Notes: generated by a model from the letters alone, not told the origin. DNA of 8,844 nt from Chloroflexota bacterium (GCA_012797215.1 JAAZPN010000164.1:1-8844); one strand, 5' to 3'; shown: positions 1-6,677, counted from the first letter of the stretch. Made by a program: numbers and translations.

Positions 1-1
1 A

Positions 2-76
<75 letters not shown>

Positions 77-87
77 GAAGTGCACAG

Positions 88-116
88 ATTATAGCAAACC
101 CCCGCTTTTTTGTCCA
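88..116 (-). promoter_or_regulatory. Promoter of the tRNA-Val gene
   Basis: On the minus strand, TGGACA (116-111) is followed by a 17-base spacer and a perfect TATAAT (93-88). This is a near-consensus housekeeping sigma promoter. Initiation would fall around position 81, a few bases before the mature tRNA 5' end at 76, so the 5' leader is very short. It is the best-formed promoter in the window. Confidence 0.75.
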
Positions 117-167
117 ACCACAAAACTTGCTCCCAGCGATTAAGGTCAGGCGCTCCCACCTTTCGGG

Positions 168-173
168 TAAAAT
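168..173 (+). promoter_or_regulatory. Candidate -10 box for the photolyase gene
   Basis: TAAAAT lies about 37 bases before the photolyase ATG. No convincing -35 hexamer sits 16-18 bases upstream, so this is only a plausible -10. The rest of the 134-base gap between the tRNA and the photolyase holds the divergent tRNA promoter and nothing else I recognise. Confidence 0.35.
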
Positions 174-210
174 TATCCCACGCACAAAACCCAGCATCGA
201 AAGGACGCGC

Positions 211-1593
211 ATGGCAATCTGGTGGATACGCCGGGACCTTAGACTGACTGACAATCTCGCTTTCCAATCCGCCCTTCAGGCTGGCGGCGCATTTGTGCCG
301 GTTTTCGTCCTTGACCCAAGCTTGCTGGCAAAGCCCGCCGAGCGCCGGCAGGCGTTTTTGTTCGCCGGCTTGCGCGCGTTGGCGGAAGACCTGCGCGCGC
401 TCGGTTCAGGCCTCCTCATTCGCAGCGGGGACCCGGTCGAAGAAATCCCACGCCTGGTCGAAGAACTTGGCGGAGTGCCCGTTTTTGCTGAGGAAGACGC
501 CTCCCCTTACGCCCGCGAGCGCGACCGTGGCGTGGGCAGCCGCGCCAACCTGAGCCTTCTGCCTGGGGTGGGCGGCCAGCCCCTCGGGTCTGTTCTCAAA
601 GCAGACGGAAGCCCCTATACTGTCTTCACTCCCTTCAGCCGCGCCTGGAAAGCCCTGCCAGCGCCCTCAACGCGCGCCCAAAAGCCCCGCGCGCTTCCAG
701 CTCTTCCCGCGCTGCCCACCGCCGCGCTGCCGGATATGCCAACCCCTGCAAATTTCCCCGCGGGCGAAAAAGAAGCCCTGCGCCGCCTGGACGCATTTCT
801 GGACGGACCAATCTATGCCTATAAAACCGACCGGGACCGCATGGACCTTGATGGAACCTCCACGCTCTCCCCATATTTGCGTTTTGGCATGCTTTCTGCC
901 CGCCAGGCTGCCCAGGCAGCACGCACAGCATGGGCGGGCGCGCAAACAGAAAGCGCTCGCGCCGGCGCGGAGACCTGGCTGAATGAGCTGATTTGGCGCG
1001 AATTCTACCTTTCCATCCTCTACCATTATCCCCGGGTGCTAACTGAGGCTTTCGCGCCGGCTGGGAATCAAATCCGCTGGCGCCAAGCCCCGCAGGACCT
1101 GGCAGCCTGGCAAGCAGGGCGCACCGGTTACCCGGTGGTGGACGCCGGCATGCGCCAGCTGGCAAGCATGGGCTGGATGCACAACCGCGCGCGGATGATT
1201 ACCGCCTCGTTCCTGGTCAAGCACCTGCTGGTTAGCTGGCAGGAAGGCGAAGCCTGGTTCATGCGCCAGTTGGTGGACGGCGACCCGGCCTCCAACAACG
1301 GCGGCTGGCAGTGGACGGCAGGCACATGCACGGATGCCGCGCCTTACTTCCGCGTGTTTAATCCCATCCTGCAAGGGCGCAAGTTTGACCCCGCCGGGGC
1401 TTATGTGCGCCATTGGGTGCCAGAGCTGCGCGGCGTGCCAGACCAGTTTATCCACACGCCGTGGGAAATGCCCGCTAAACAGGAAGCTGCAGCCGGCTGC
1501 CGCGTGGGGGTGGACTATCCGCTGCCAATCGTGGAGCACAACCTGGCGCGCGACCGGGTGCTCGCGGTCTATCAGCAGGCTTTTCGGCGCTAA
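211..1593 (+). CDS. phrB: Deoxyribodipyrimidine photolyase (class I cryptochrome/photolyase family)
   Basis: This is a light-driven flavoprotein that splits UV-induced cyclobutane pyrimidine dimers in DNA. The 460 residues are close to the E. coli enzyme's length. The N-terminal antenna domain opens with MAIWWIRRDLRLTDN, and the FAD-binding helical domain fills the C-terminal half. Visible motifs are SPYLRFGMLS, WLNELIWREFY (from residue 256, with E259 and W262 at the substrate-contacting positions), GWMHNRARM and SNNGGWQW. The flavin-contacting Asn is N362. The electron-transfer tryptophans corresponding to E. coli W306, W359 and W382 are W290, W343 and W366, all present. One oddity is C373, where the family normally has glycine in the (S/G)TGTDAAP motif. 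The ATG at 211 is chosen because AAGGA sits 5 bases upstream and the protein then starts exactly like its relatives. An in-frame TTG at 127 would add an atypical 28-residue extension. The gene appears monocistronic. CPD rather than (6-4) specificity is inferred from similarity. Confidence 0.95.
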   Translation: MAIWWIRRDLRLTDNLAFQSALQAGGAFVPVFVLDPSLLAKPAERRQAFLFAGLRALAEDLRALGSGLLIRSGDPVEEIPRLVEELGGVPVFAEEDASPYARERDRGVGSRANLSLLPGVGGQPLGSVLKADGSPYTVFTPFSRAWKALPAPSTRAQKPRALPALPALPTAALPDMPTPANFPAGEKEALRRLDAFLDGPIYAYKTDRDRMDLDGTSTLSPYLRFGMLSARQAAQAARTAWAGAQTESARAGAETWLNELIWREFYLSILYHYPRVLTEAFAPAGNQIRWRQAPQDLAAWQAGRTGYPVVDAGMRQLASMGWMHNRARMITASFLVKHLLVSWQEGEAWFMRQLVDGDPASNNGGWQWTAGTCTDAAPYFRVFNPILQGRKFDPAGAYVRHWVPELRGVPDQFIHTPWEMPAKQEAAAGCRVGVDYPLPIVEHNLARDRVLAVYQQAFRR

Positions 1594-1645
1594 AGGCCTG
1601 GCGCAATAAAGTGTTAGCAGGCGCTTTGCATTAGATTTTCCCCTT

Positions 1646-1661
1646 TCATACGGAAGTATGA
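1646..1661. repeat. Inverted repeat TCATAC-GGAA-GTATGA upstream of padR
   Basis: Perfect 6-bp arms (1646-1651 and 1656-1661) flank a GGAA centre. The right arm overlaps the TATGAT/TAAAAT promoter-like stretch of the PadR operon. It could be an accessory operator or a chance dyad. Its arms share the TCAT/ATGA ends of the larger palindrome at 1672-1692. Confidence 0.5.
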
Positions 1662-1667
1662 TAAAAT
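1657..1667 (+). promoter_or_regulatory. Candidate -10 region of the PadR/ABC operon
   Basis: Two overlapping -10-like hexamers are visible, TATGAT (1657-1662) and TAAAAT (1662-1667). Either would place the transcription start at about 1669-1674, at or inside the palindrome that follows. No clear -35 is visible, only T-rich sequence around 1631-1640. I see no terminator for the upstream photolyase gene, so read-through is possible. Confidence 0.45.
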
Positions 1668-1671
1668 CCCT

Positions 1672-1692
1672 GCTATTCATAATATGAATAGC
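1672..1692. promoter_or_regulatory. Perfect palindrome, probable PadR operator
   Basis: Left arm GCTATTCAT (1672-1680), spacer AAT, right arm ATGAATAGC (1684-1692): nine perfectly complementary base pairs. It lies immediately after the -10-like hexamers and ends directly before the GAGGA ribosome-binding site (1693-1697) of the PadR gene. PadR-family repressors typically bind AT-rich dyads overlapping their own promoter, so this is the obvious autoregulatory site. In the transcript it could also form a hairpin abutting the ribosome-binding site. That the PadR protein binds here is inference. Confidence 0.65.
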
Positions 1693-1703
1693 GAGGAACC
1701 TGC

Positions 1704-2246
1704 ATGTCCCCCAGAGCCGCTTTACCGCTCCACCTTGAATACACCCTGTTGGGCTTAATTCGCCATAAGCCTCAATACGGCTACGATATTCTGCAAAACT
1801 GGGATAAAAACCTGGGGATTATCTGGAAGGTGAAGCCAGGCAGGTTGTATGCCGCGCTAAACAAGCTCGAGCAGACTGGTTTGCTTTCCGCCCGGTTGGA
1901 AAGCGCGGAAAACGCGCCTGACCGCAAAATGTTCGCGCTGACAGCGCAAGGAGAAGCTGTTTTTTCACGCTGGCTGCAGTCGCCTGTCTCCTCCGCGCGT
2001 GAATTCCGGCAGGAATGGTTCGCGAAGCTCTTTTTCTTCTCCGAACTGAGCCCGGAAAATCGCAGCGCGCTCTACTCAGAGCAGATAAACGCCGCGCAGA
2101 GGTGGCTGAAGGCGCAGGACGAACTCAACCTGACCGGTTCAGCTTTCGAAGGACGGGTTCGGCGCTTCAGGCAAATGCAAATCCAAAGCATTCTGGATTT
2201 CTTAGTTGAAACACAAAATACTTCGATTGATTGGACCCAACAATGA
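1704..2246 (+). CDS. PadR-family transcriptional regulator
   Basis: A 180-residue cytoplasmic DNA-binding protein, likely a repressor acting as a dimer. The N-terminal winged helix spans about residues 10-95. It shows the family features LEYTLLGLI, the YGYDI segment (25-29), the recognition helix around PGRLYAALNKLEQTGLL (45-61), and a wing that ends in the FALTAQGEAVF strand-helix. The C-terminal half (about 100-175) is helical and charged, matching the PadR C-terminal dimerisation domain. The ATG at 1704 has GAGGA 6 bases upstream. Its stop codon overlaps the start of the binding-protein gene by four bases (ATGA, 2243-2246), so regulator and transporter are co-transcribed and probably translationally coupled. 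It most likely controls its own operon through the palindrome at 1672-1692. The inducer is unknown, and the transported substrate is a natural guess. Confidence 0.92.
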   Translation: MSPRAALPLHLEYTLLGLIRHKPQYGYDILQNWDKNLGIIWKVKPGRLYAALNKLEQTGLLSARLESAENAPDRKMFALTAQGEAVFSRWLQSPVSSAREFRQEWFAKLFFFSELSPENRSALYSEQINAAQRWLKAQDELNLTGSAFEGRVRRFRQMQIQSILDFLVETQNTSIDWTQQ

Positions 2247-3325
2247 AAAAAATTGCAGCTATATTTCTTTTCTGCAGCCTGCTGTTATCGGCGTGCTCTC
2301 AGGCTGCGCAAACACAGGCACCTCAGGCAGCCGGGCCAATTGTGGTTGTCGACGCGTTAGGTCGCCAGGTGAAATTGGACAAACTGCCCCAGCGCATCGC
2401 GGTGACAGGCAAAGCTTCGCTGATGATTCTGGACGCGCTCTACATGTTCCCGGAAGCAAAGGAGCGCGTGGTGGCGTTTGAGGACGCTGTGCAAGGCGAC
2501 CTGAATTTCATTAAGCTCCTGGACCCGCAGTATCCTGACAAGGCATTCCTGAAGCGCGATGCCGGCGTGGAACAGTTCCTTACTGCCGAGCCCGACCTGG
2601 TGCTGCTGAAGAGTTCTCAGGCTGAGAAATTCGGAGCCCCAATCGAGGCCCTTAACATTCCGGTGGTATATCTGGATTTTGAGACCCCCGAGCAATACTC
2701 GCGCGACCTGGCTGTGCTTGGGCAGGTTTTTGGCAATGCCGCGCGCGCGCAGGAGCTCATCAAGCTTTACGAAAGCGCCGTGGACGAAATAAATCAGAAA
2801 GTACCCGCGGCTGCCGTAAAACCAAGCGTGCTCGTGCTTCAGTACTCCGATGAAGACGGCGCGGTAGCGTTTAAAGTGCCGCCGGTGAGCTGGATGCAGA
2901 CATTGATGGTGACATTGGCTGGCGGCAGCCCCGCCTGGCTGGATGCCAATCCCGGAGGGGGGTGGGCGCAGGTGACCATAGAGCAAGTGGCAGCTTGGGA
3001 TCCCGGCCTAATTCTCATTATTGCTTATGCGGAGGACCCGAGCCTGGTCACAGACCAGCTGAAGCAGGACCCGCAGTGGCAGCTCCTGCGAGCCGTGAAA
3101 GAAGGCCATTTATTCGGTTTCCCCAAGGATGTATACAGCTGGGACCAGCCGGATACCCGCTGGCTGCTGGGCCTGAAGTGGTTGGCTGCCCGCTTGCACC
3201 CCACTGAGTTTGGCCAGGTGGATGTCTTGCGGACCGCGCGCGAATTCTATCAATCTGCTTACGGAATTAGCGCGGATGTGTACGACGCGAACATTCTGCC
3301 AATCACCCAGGGAGACCTTGATTGA
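2243..3325 (+). CDS. ABC transporter substrate-binding lipoprotein (Peripla_BP_2 type, metal chelate/cobalamin-like)
   Basis: A 360-residue extracytoplasmic solute-binding lipoprotein of the FecB/BtuF group, which captures iron-siderophore, haem, cobalamin or related chelates and delivers them to the permease. The N-terminus MKKIAAIFLFCSLLLSAC is a lipoprotein signal with lipobox LSAC, so Cys18 would be lipidated. The typical opening VVVDALGRQVKLDKLPQRIAV follows, then the EPDLVLLKSS segment, a long linking helix (about 155-185), and the second lobe ending in a WDQPDTRWLLGLKWLA helix and HPTEF. The start is set by the ATGA overlap with padR. An in-frame TTG 12 bases upstream is less likely because the ATG gives a clean Lys-Lys signal peptide. 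The ribosome-binding site is poor, fitting coupled translation. The gene ends in a TTGA overlap with the permease. The substrate cannot be read from the sequence. Confidence 0.9.
   Translation: MKKIAAIFLFCSLLLSACSQAAQTQAPQAAGPIVVVDALGRQVKLDKLPQRIAVTGKASLMILDALYMFPEAKERVVAFEDAVQGDLNFIKLLDPQYPDKAFLKRDAGVEQFLTAEPDLVLLKSSQAEKFGAPIEALNIPVVYLDFETPEQYSRDLAVLGQVFGNAARAQELIKLYESAVDEINQKVPAAAVKPSVLVLQYSDEDGAVAFKVPPVSWMQTLMVTLAGGSPAWLDANPGGGWAQVTIEQVAAWDPGLILIIAYAEDPSLVTDQLKQDPQWQLLRAVKEGHLFGFPKDVYSWDQPDTRWLLGLKWLAARLHPTEFGQVDVLRTAREFYQSAYGISADVYDANILPITQGDLD
3310..3314 (+). promoter_or_regulatory. Ribosome-binding site that supports a TTG start for the permease
   Basis: GGGAG lies seven bases before the TTG at 3322. 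No in-frame ATG occurs before the first membrane segment, so this site and the four-base overlap with the upstream stop codon decide the start. Confidence 0.7.
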
Positions 3326-4353
3326 ATGACGATGCTTCCCTTCTGAAAGCCCAACCAGAAAACACCCAAAAAAATTGGGTGTGGGTTTTTCTGGCACTTG
3401 CCCTGCTCTTGCTGCTGGTTTTGTCAGTCTTTCTGGGGCGCTATCCCCAGGTGGGTTTTCTGCGCATAAGCCAGCTGCGGGAAAACCAGCTTGCTCAATT
3501 GCTGGTCATCAATGTGCGCTTGCCGCGCCTGCTGACAGCCCTGCTGCTGGGTATGGTGCTGGCGGCTTCCGGCACGGTCTTTCAGATGATTTTTGCCAAC
3601 CCCTTGGTCGAACCCGGATTTCTGGGCGTTTCGCAGGGGGCGGCTTTTGGGGCGGCTTTGGCGATTGTTTTCTTTTCTGCTTCCGCCGCGGCTGTGCAGG
3701 GGATGGCGGCAATTTTTGCATTCACGGGGCTGGGTTTTTCGTACCTGCTAGCGCGTCGCATGCGCGTGGGGAGCTGGCTGCTGCGCCTGGTACTGGCGGG
3801 CATCGCGGTTTCGGCGCTATTTTCTGCCGGGCTGGGGATTGTCAAATACTTGGCTGACCCGCTGCGCCAACTGCCCGAAATCACCTTTTGGATGCTGGGC
3901 GGACTCGCGAGCCTTACCTGGGATAAGTTTTGGGCGGTGCTGCCCGCCTGCCTGGCGGGTTTGGCGCTCATTTTTGCCTTCCGCTGGCGTTTGAACCTGC
4001 TGGCTTTGGATGAAACCACCGCCTTTTCCCTCGGCGCGGCACCGCGGCGCGAACGCTTGGTGATGATGGTTGCGGCGGTTCTGGCCACCTCGGCAATTAT
4101 TTCTGTAGCCGGCATGGTTGGCTGGATTGGTCTGATCATCCCGCACATTGCCCGGCGCCTGGTCGGCTCGGATACGCGTCGAAACCTGCCCGCAGCAATC
4201 CTGCTGGGTGGGGCTTTTGGAGTAATCTGTGATAACCTGGCGCGCATGCTGATGGCCGGAGAAATCCCGCTTGGTATTCTCACCTCGCTGTTGGGGGCTG
4301 GGATATTCATAATTTTGATGGCGCGCGGACTGGGCAAGGGGGTGCGCGCATGA
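3322..4353 (+). CDS. FecCD/BtuC-family ABC transporter permease
   Basis: A 343-residue inner-membrane channel subunit, expected to work as a homodimer with two copies of the ATPase encoded next. A hydrophilic N-terminus of about 18 residues precedes roughly nine to ten hydrophobic segments. Family hallmarks are RLPRLLTALLLGMVLAASG, the FANPLVEPGFLGVSQGAAFGA stretch (matching the usual NPLAxPxxLGxxxGA), and the cytoplasmic coupling region GWIGLIIPHIARRLVGSD (from residue 267), followed by CDNLARM and EIPLGILTSLLGAGIF. The length is normal. The start is TTG, overlapping the upstream TGA as TTGA and preceded by GGGAG. The 3' end overlaps the ATPase start as ATGA. This strict packing implies balanced co-expression of the importer. 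Confidence 0.93.
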   Translation: MNDDASLLKAQPENTQKNWVWVFLALALLLLLVLSVFLGRYPQVGFLRISQLRENQLAQLLVINVRLPRLLTALLLGMVLAASGTVFQMIFANPLVEPGFLGVSQGAAFGAALAIVFFSASAAAVQGMAAIFAFTGLGFSYLLARRMRVGSWLLRLVLAGIAVSALFSAGLGIVKYLADPLRQLPEITFWMLGGLASLTWDKFWAVLPACLAGLALIFAFRWRLNLLALDETTAFSLGAAPRRERLVMMVAAVLATSAIISVAGMVGWIGLIIPHIARRLVGSDTRRNLPAAILLGGAFGVICDNLARMLMAGEIPLGILTSLLGAGIFIILMARGLGKGVRA

Positions 4354-5132
4354 GCGCCAGCCTCTTAAGCTTTGAACATGTCGCCTTTGCGTATCCGCAC
4401 GGCAGGCCGATTTTCAGTGACCTGAACTATCAACTGCGCCGCGGCACACTCACGGTCGTGCTTGGGCCGAATGGAATCGGAAAGACAACCTTGCTTTACA
4501 TGGCCTTGGGTTGGCTCCAGCCTTCAGCCGGCCGCGTCTTGCTGGAAAACCGGCTGCTGCAGGATTATTCCCGCGCGGAGCTGGGCCGGCGAGTCTCCTT
4601 GGTGCCGCAGATAGAACGCCAGCCGTATTCCTACACAGTTCTGGAATATGTCCTGTTTGGGCGCGCGCCGCACCTGGCGCTATTTGGCGCGCCGGGGGCA
4701 GCGGACGAACTGGCAGCGCGGCAAGCGCTGGTCAGGGCGGGCATCCCGGAGCTGGCTGGCGCGTATGTGGACCAGCTCAGCGGCGGGGAAGGGCAGTTGG
4801 TGCTCATTGCGCGCGCCCTGGCGCAGGAACCGCGCGTGCTGCTGCTGGATGAGCCCAGCGCGCACCTGGACCTGGGCAACAAGTACCGCCTGATGCAGAC
4901 GCTTTCCGACCTGCGGCAGGATGGCACGACCATCCTGATGACCACGCATGATCCTGACATTGCCCTGGCAGTCAGCGATGAAACCGTCCTGGTGGATGGC
5001 AGTGGCGCGGTAACCGTAGGAGAGCCAGCAAAGTTGCTGACTGCGGAAAAACTATCGCGCCTTTATAAGCTTCCTGCAGGCGCGTTGGAAATCCGTCCTT
5101 CACATCCCGGGCTTACACTGCGCCGTTTTTAA
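4350..5132 (+). CDS. FecE/BtuD-family ABC transporter ATPase
   Basis: A 260-residue nucleotide-binding subunit that powers the importer from the cytoplasmic face. Motifs in order are Walker A GPNGIGKTT (39-47, Lys45), Q-loop VPQ (Gln87), signature LSGGEGQLVLIARAL (143-157), Walker B VLLLDE (163-168), D-loop SAHLD (170-174) and the switch histidine in TTHD (His200). All catalytic residues are present. The signature has Gly-Gln-Leu after LSGGE where most relatives have an arginine-containing (Q/E)xQR. This is tolerated within the family. The ATG start lies in the four-base overlap with the permease stop. The gene ends 24 bases before the terminator at 5157-5191, closing the operon. Confidence 0.95.
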   Translation: MSASLLSFEHVAFAYPHGRPIFSDLNYQLRRGTLTVVLGPNGIGKTTLLYMALGWLQPSAGRVLLENRLLQDYSRAELGRRVSLVPQIERQPYSYTVLEYVLFGRAPHLALFGAPGAADELAARQALVRAGIPELAGAYVDQLSGGEGQLVLIARALAQEPRVLLLDEPSAHLDLGNKYRLMQTLSDLRQDGTTILMTTHDPDIALAVSDETVLVDGSGAVTVGEPAKLLTAEKLSRLYKLPAGALEIRPSHPGLTLRRF

Positions 5133-5156
5133 ACCTAGTAATCTTGTCTATCAACG

Positions 5157-5191
5157 AAAAAAGCAGATGCCTGGGTAACATCTGCTTTTTT
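5157..5191. terminator. Bidirectional intrinsic terminator
   Basis: AAAAAAGCAGATG (5157-5169) pairs perfectly with CATCTGCTTTTTT (5179-5191) around a 9-base loop. This is a GC-containing 7-bp stem with an A-tract on one side and a T-tract on the other. It lies between two convergent genes, 24 bases after the ATPase stop and 17 bases after the oxidoreductase stop, so it should end transcripts from both strands. Confidence 0.92.
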
Positions 5192-5208
5192 GTTTCGATA
5201 AATGTTGT

Positions 5209-6540
5209 TCAGGATTTTATCACTTGTTTAAACGATGCAGCGTTGATTCCGCGCGCCAGCTCGGCGCTGAAATCCTTTTGCGCTTCGACCGCGTTTTTGA
5301 CAGCGGCCGCCAGAGAGGCATCGCCAAGCAAGATGGAACCGCGCAGGATGCCGCCGCGGAAAAGGAAGCTGGCGTAGTTGCCGTTATTTTCTTCGACAAG
5401 CACCACATCTCCCTCCGCCGGGGTAATCTCGCCGATGCTGAACAAATCAATCCCCAGCACCTTCAGGCGCGCGGAAGGGGGATCGCTGGCGAACTTGGCG
5501 GGTTTGCCCGCGGCGGAAAATCCCGCGATTGCTCCCTGGCTTTTGGCTGGCACCCACAAGCCGTACATGCGGCCCTGGTGTTCGGTATCATCCCCGGCGG
5601 CGTAAATGTTTGGGTCGGAGGTGCGCATTGTGTCGTCTACCAGGATACCGCGATTGATGGACAGCCCGGCTTTACGGGCGAGTTCCAGATTCGCGCTGAC
5701 GCCCGCGCTGATGATTACCAGGTCTGCCGGCAGCGAACTGCCGTCTTCCAGTTCTACGGCTTCAACGTGTTCATATCCCACCAGCGCTCTGGTTTTCGCG
5801 CCGGTGTAGACAGTGATTCCCATGGCTTCAATTTTTTGCTGCAGCAGCCGGCTGGCAGCCTGGTCGAGTTGGCGCGGCAGCAGCCAGGGCAAACTTTCTA
5901 CGACGCTCACTTGCGCGCCGCGCTTGGAAATTGCACCCGCGACCTCAAGCCCAAGCAGCCCACCGCCAATGCACACCACGTTCACCGGTCTGGAACAAAC
6001 CGACAGGACGGCATTGGCATCCCGCAGGGTACGCAGGGTTTGCACGCCAGCCAGATTTGCGCCCGGGAACGGGGGAACAAAGGGGGACGCACCAGTGGTC
6101 ATCACCAGCACGTCATAATCAAAACTGAGCCCATCGGCTGTAGAAACCCGCCGTTCCCGCGGGTCTATGTCTACCACCTTGCTGTTCAGATGCAGTTCGA
6201 TGTGATTTTCGAGGTACCACGCGCGCGAATGCAAATCAAGCTTGCTGTCATCCAATTCCCCTGCCAGGTAGCGGGTGAGGTTCATGCGGAAATAGGGCAG
6301 CTCTGTTTCATCGGAAAGCAGCACGACATTTGCGGTGGAATCTGCCTGGTGAATTGAATCTGCCGCGCTGACTCCAGCGATACCCGCGCCAATTATTAGA
6401 TAGCGCGTGCCAGGCGGGTAAACTTCCTCGAAGTGGTCGCGGTCCGTGCCGCACTGCGGGCAGCTGTTTGGTGGGGTTTCACCTTCAGCGGAAAATCCGC
6501 ATACATTACACACCCATTTTCTTCCGGGCAGTTGTTCCAT
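5209..6540 (-). CDS. Rubredoxin fused to NADH:rubredoxin-type FAD oxidoreductase
   Basis: A 443-residue soluble flavoprotein. The N-terminal 40 residues form a short rubrerythrin-type rubredoxin with the four iron ligands Cys11, Cys14, Cys27 and Cys30 (WVCNVCG and CPQCG). Next comes a two-dinucleotide reductase fold: the FAD site GAGIAG (51-56), the NAD site GGGLLG (192-197) with an acidic Glu215 after the second strand (favouring NADH over NADPH), and the FAD-contacting YAAGD (Asp317). The last ~75 residues (VLGIDLFSIGE onward) resemble the C-terminal domain of clostridial NADH:rubredoxin reductase and NirB-type proteins. The likely role is moving electrons from NADH through FAD to its own iron centre and on to a partner such as a peroxidase, superoxide reductase or flavodiiron oxidase. 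None of these is in the window. GAGGTGA ends three bases before the ATG, a strong ribosome-binding site that fixes the start. Confidence 0.93.
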   Translation of the reverse strand: MEQLPGRKWVCNVCGFSAEGETPPNSCPQCGTDRDHFEEVYPPGTRYLIIGAGIAGVSAADSIHQADSTANVVLLSDETELPYFRMNLTRYLAGELDDSKLDLHSRAWYLENHIELHLNSKVVDIDPRERRVSTADGLSFDYDVLVMTTGASPFVPPFPGANLAGVQTLRTLRDANAVLSVCSRPVNVVCIGGGLLGLEVAGAISKRGAQVSVVESLPWLLPRQLDQAASRLLQQKIEAMGITVYTGAKTRALVGYEHVEAVELEDGSSLPADLVIISAGVSANLELARKAGLSINRGILVDDTMRTSDPNIYAAGDDTEHQGRMYGLWVPAKSQGAIAGFSAAGKPAKFASDPPSARLKVLGIDLFSIGEITPAEGDVVLVEENNGNYASFLFRGGILRGSILLGDASLAAAVKNAVEAQKDFSAELARGINAASFKQVIKS

Positions 6541-6622
6541 TGGTCACCTCTTTGTGAACAAACGCTTGCTTTTGGACATTTGGTGAGTTGAGTGTAGCAC
6601 AAAGCAATTTCCATTTCAGCCG

Positions 6623-6649
6623 ATTATACAAGCTTTACATCTGACTCAA
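6623..6649 (-). promoter_or_regulatory. Candidate promoter of the rubredoxin-reductase gene
   Basis: On the minus strand a perfect TATAAT (6628-6623) is preceded by TTGAGT (6649-6644) at a slightly short 15-base spacing. The 5' untranslated leader would be about 75 bases. I see no riboswitch-like fold in that leader. Confidence 0.5.
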
Positions 6650-6671
6650 ACAGGCTGGGATTGGCCTTGAG

Positions 6672-6677
6672 TATAAT
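6672..6677 (+). promoter_or_regulatory. Candidate -10 box for the 123-residue membrane protein gene
   Basis: A perfect TATAAT lies 29 bases before the ATG at 6707. There is no recognisable -35 at the usual distance. It is back-to-back with the minus-strand TATAAT at 6628-6623, so the 166-base gap is a divergent promoter region. Confidence 0.5.

Noticed and set aside
127..210. N-terminal extension of the photolyase from a TTG codon
   Set aside because: The extra 28 residues do not resemble the family, they cross the candidate promoter, and the ATG at 211 has its own ribosome-binding site.
1608..1627. Possible hairpin AAAGTG/CGCTTT after the photolyase stop
   Set aside because: The stem is short and includes a wobble pair, and no T-tract follows. 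It is not a convincing terminator.
635..1680. Minus-strand open frames opposite the photolyase
   Set aside because: Both overlap the well-supported photolyase and give Arg/Ala/Pro-rich products without recognisable domains.
2231..2242. Upstream TTG start for the binding lipoprotein
   Set aside because: It would put MDPT before the Lys-Lys signal peptide. The ATG at 2243 overlaps the padR stop in the same style as the other junctions.
3582..4337. Minus-strand open frame of 251 codons opposite the permease gene
   Set aside because: The translation is rich in Ala, Arg, Ser and Pro with no motif, as expected from the antisense of a hydrophobic membrane protein in GC-rich DNA.
5224..6357. Long plus-strand open frame (377 codons) opposite the rubredoxin-reductase gene
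   Set aside because: It is the mirror of a clearly recognisable minus-strand enzyme with intact motifs and a strong ribosome-binding site. The plus-strand translation has no family resemblance and low-complexity charged composition.
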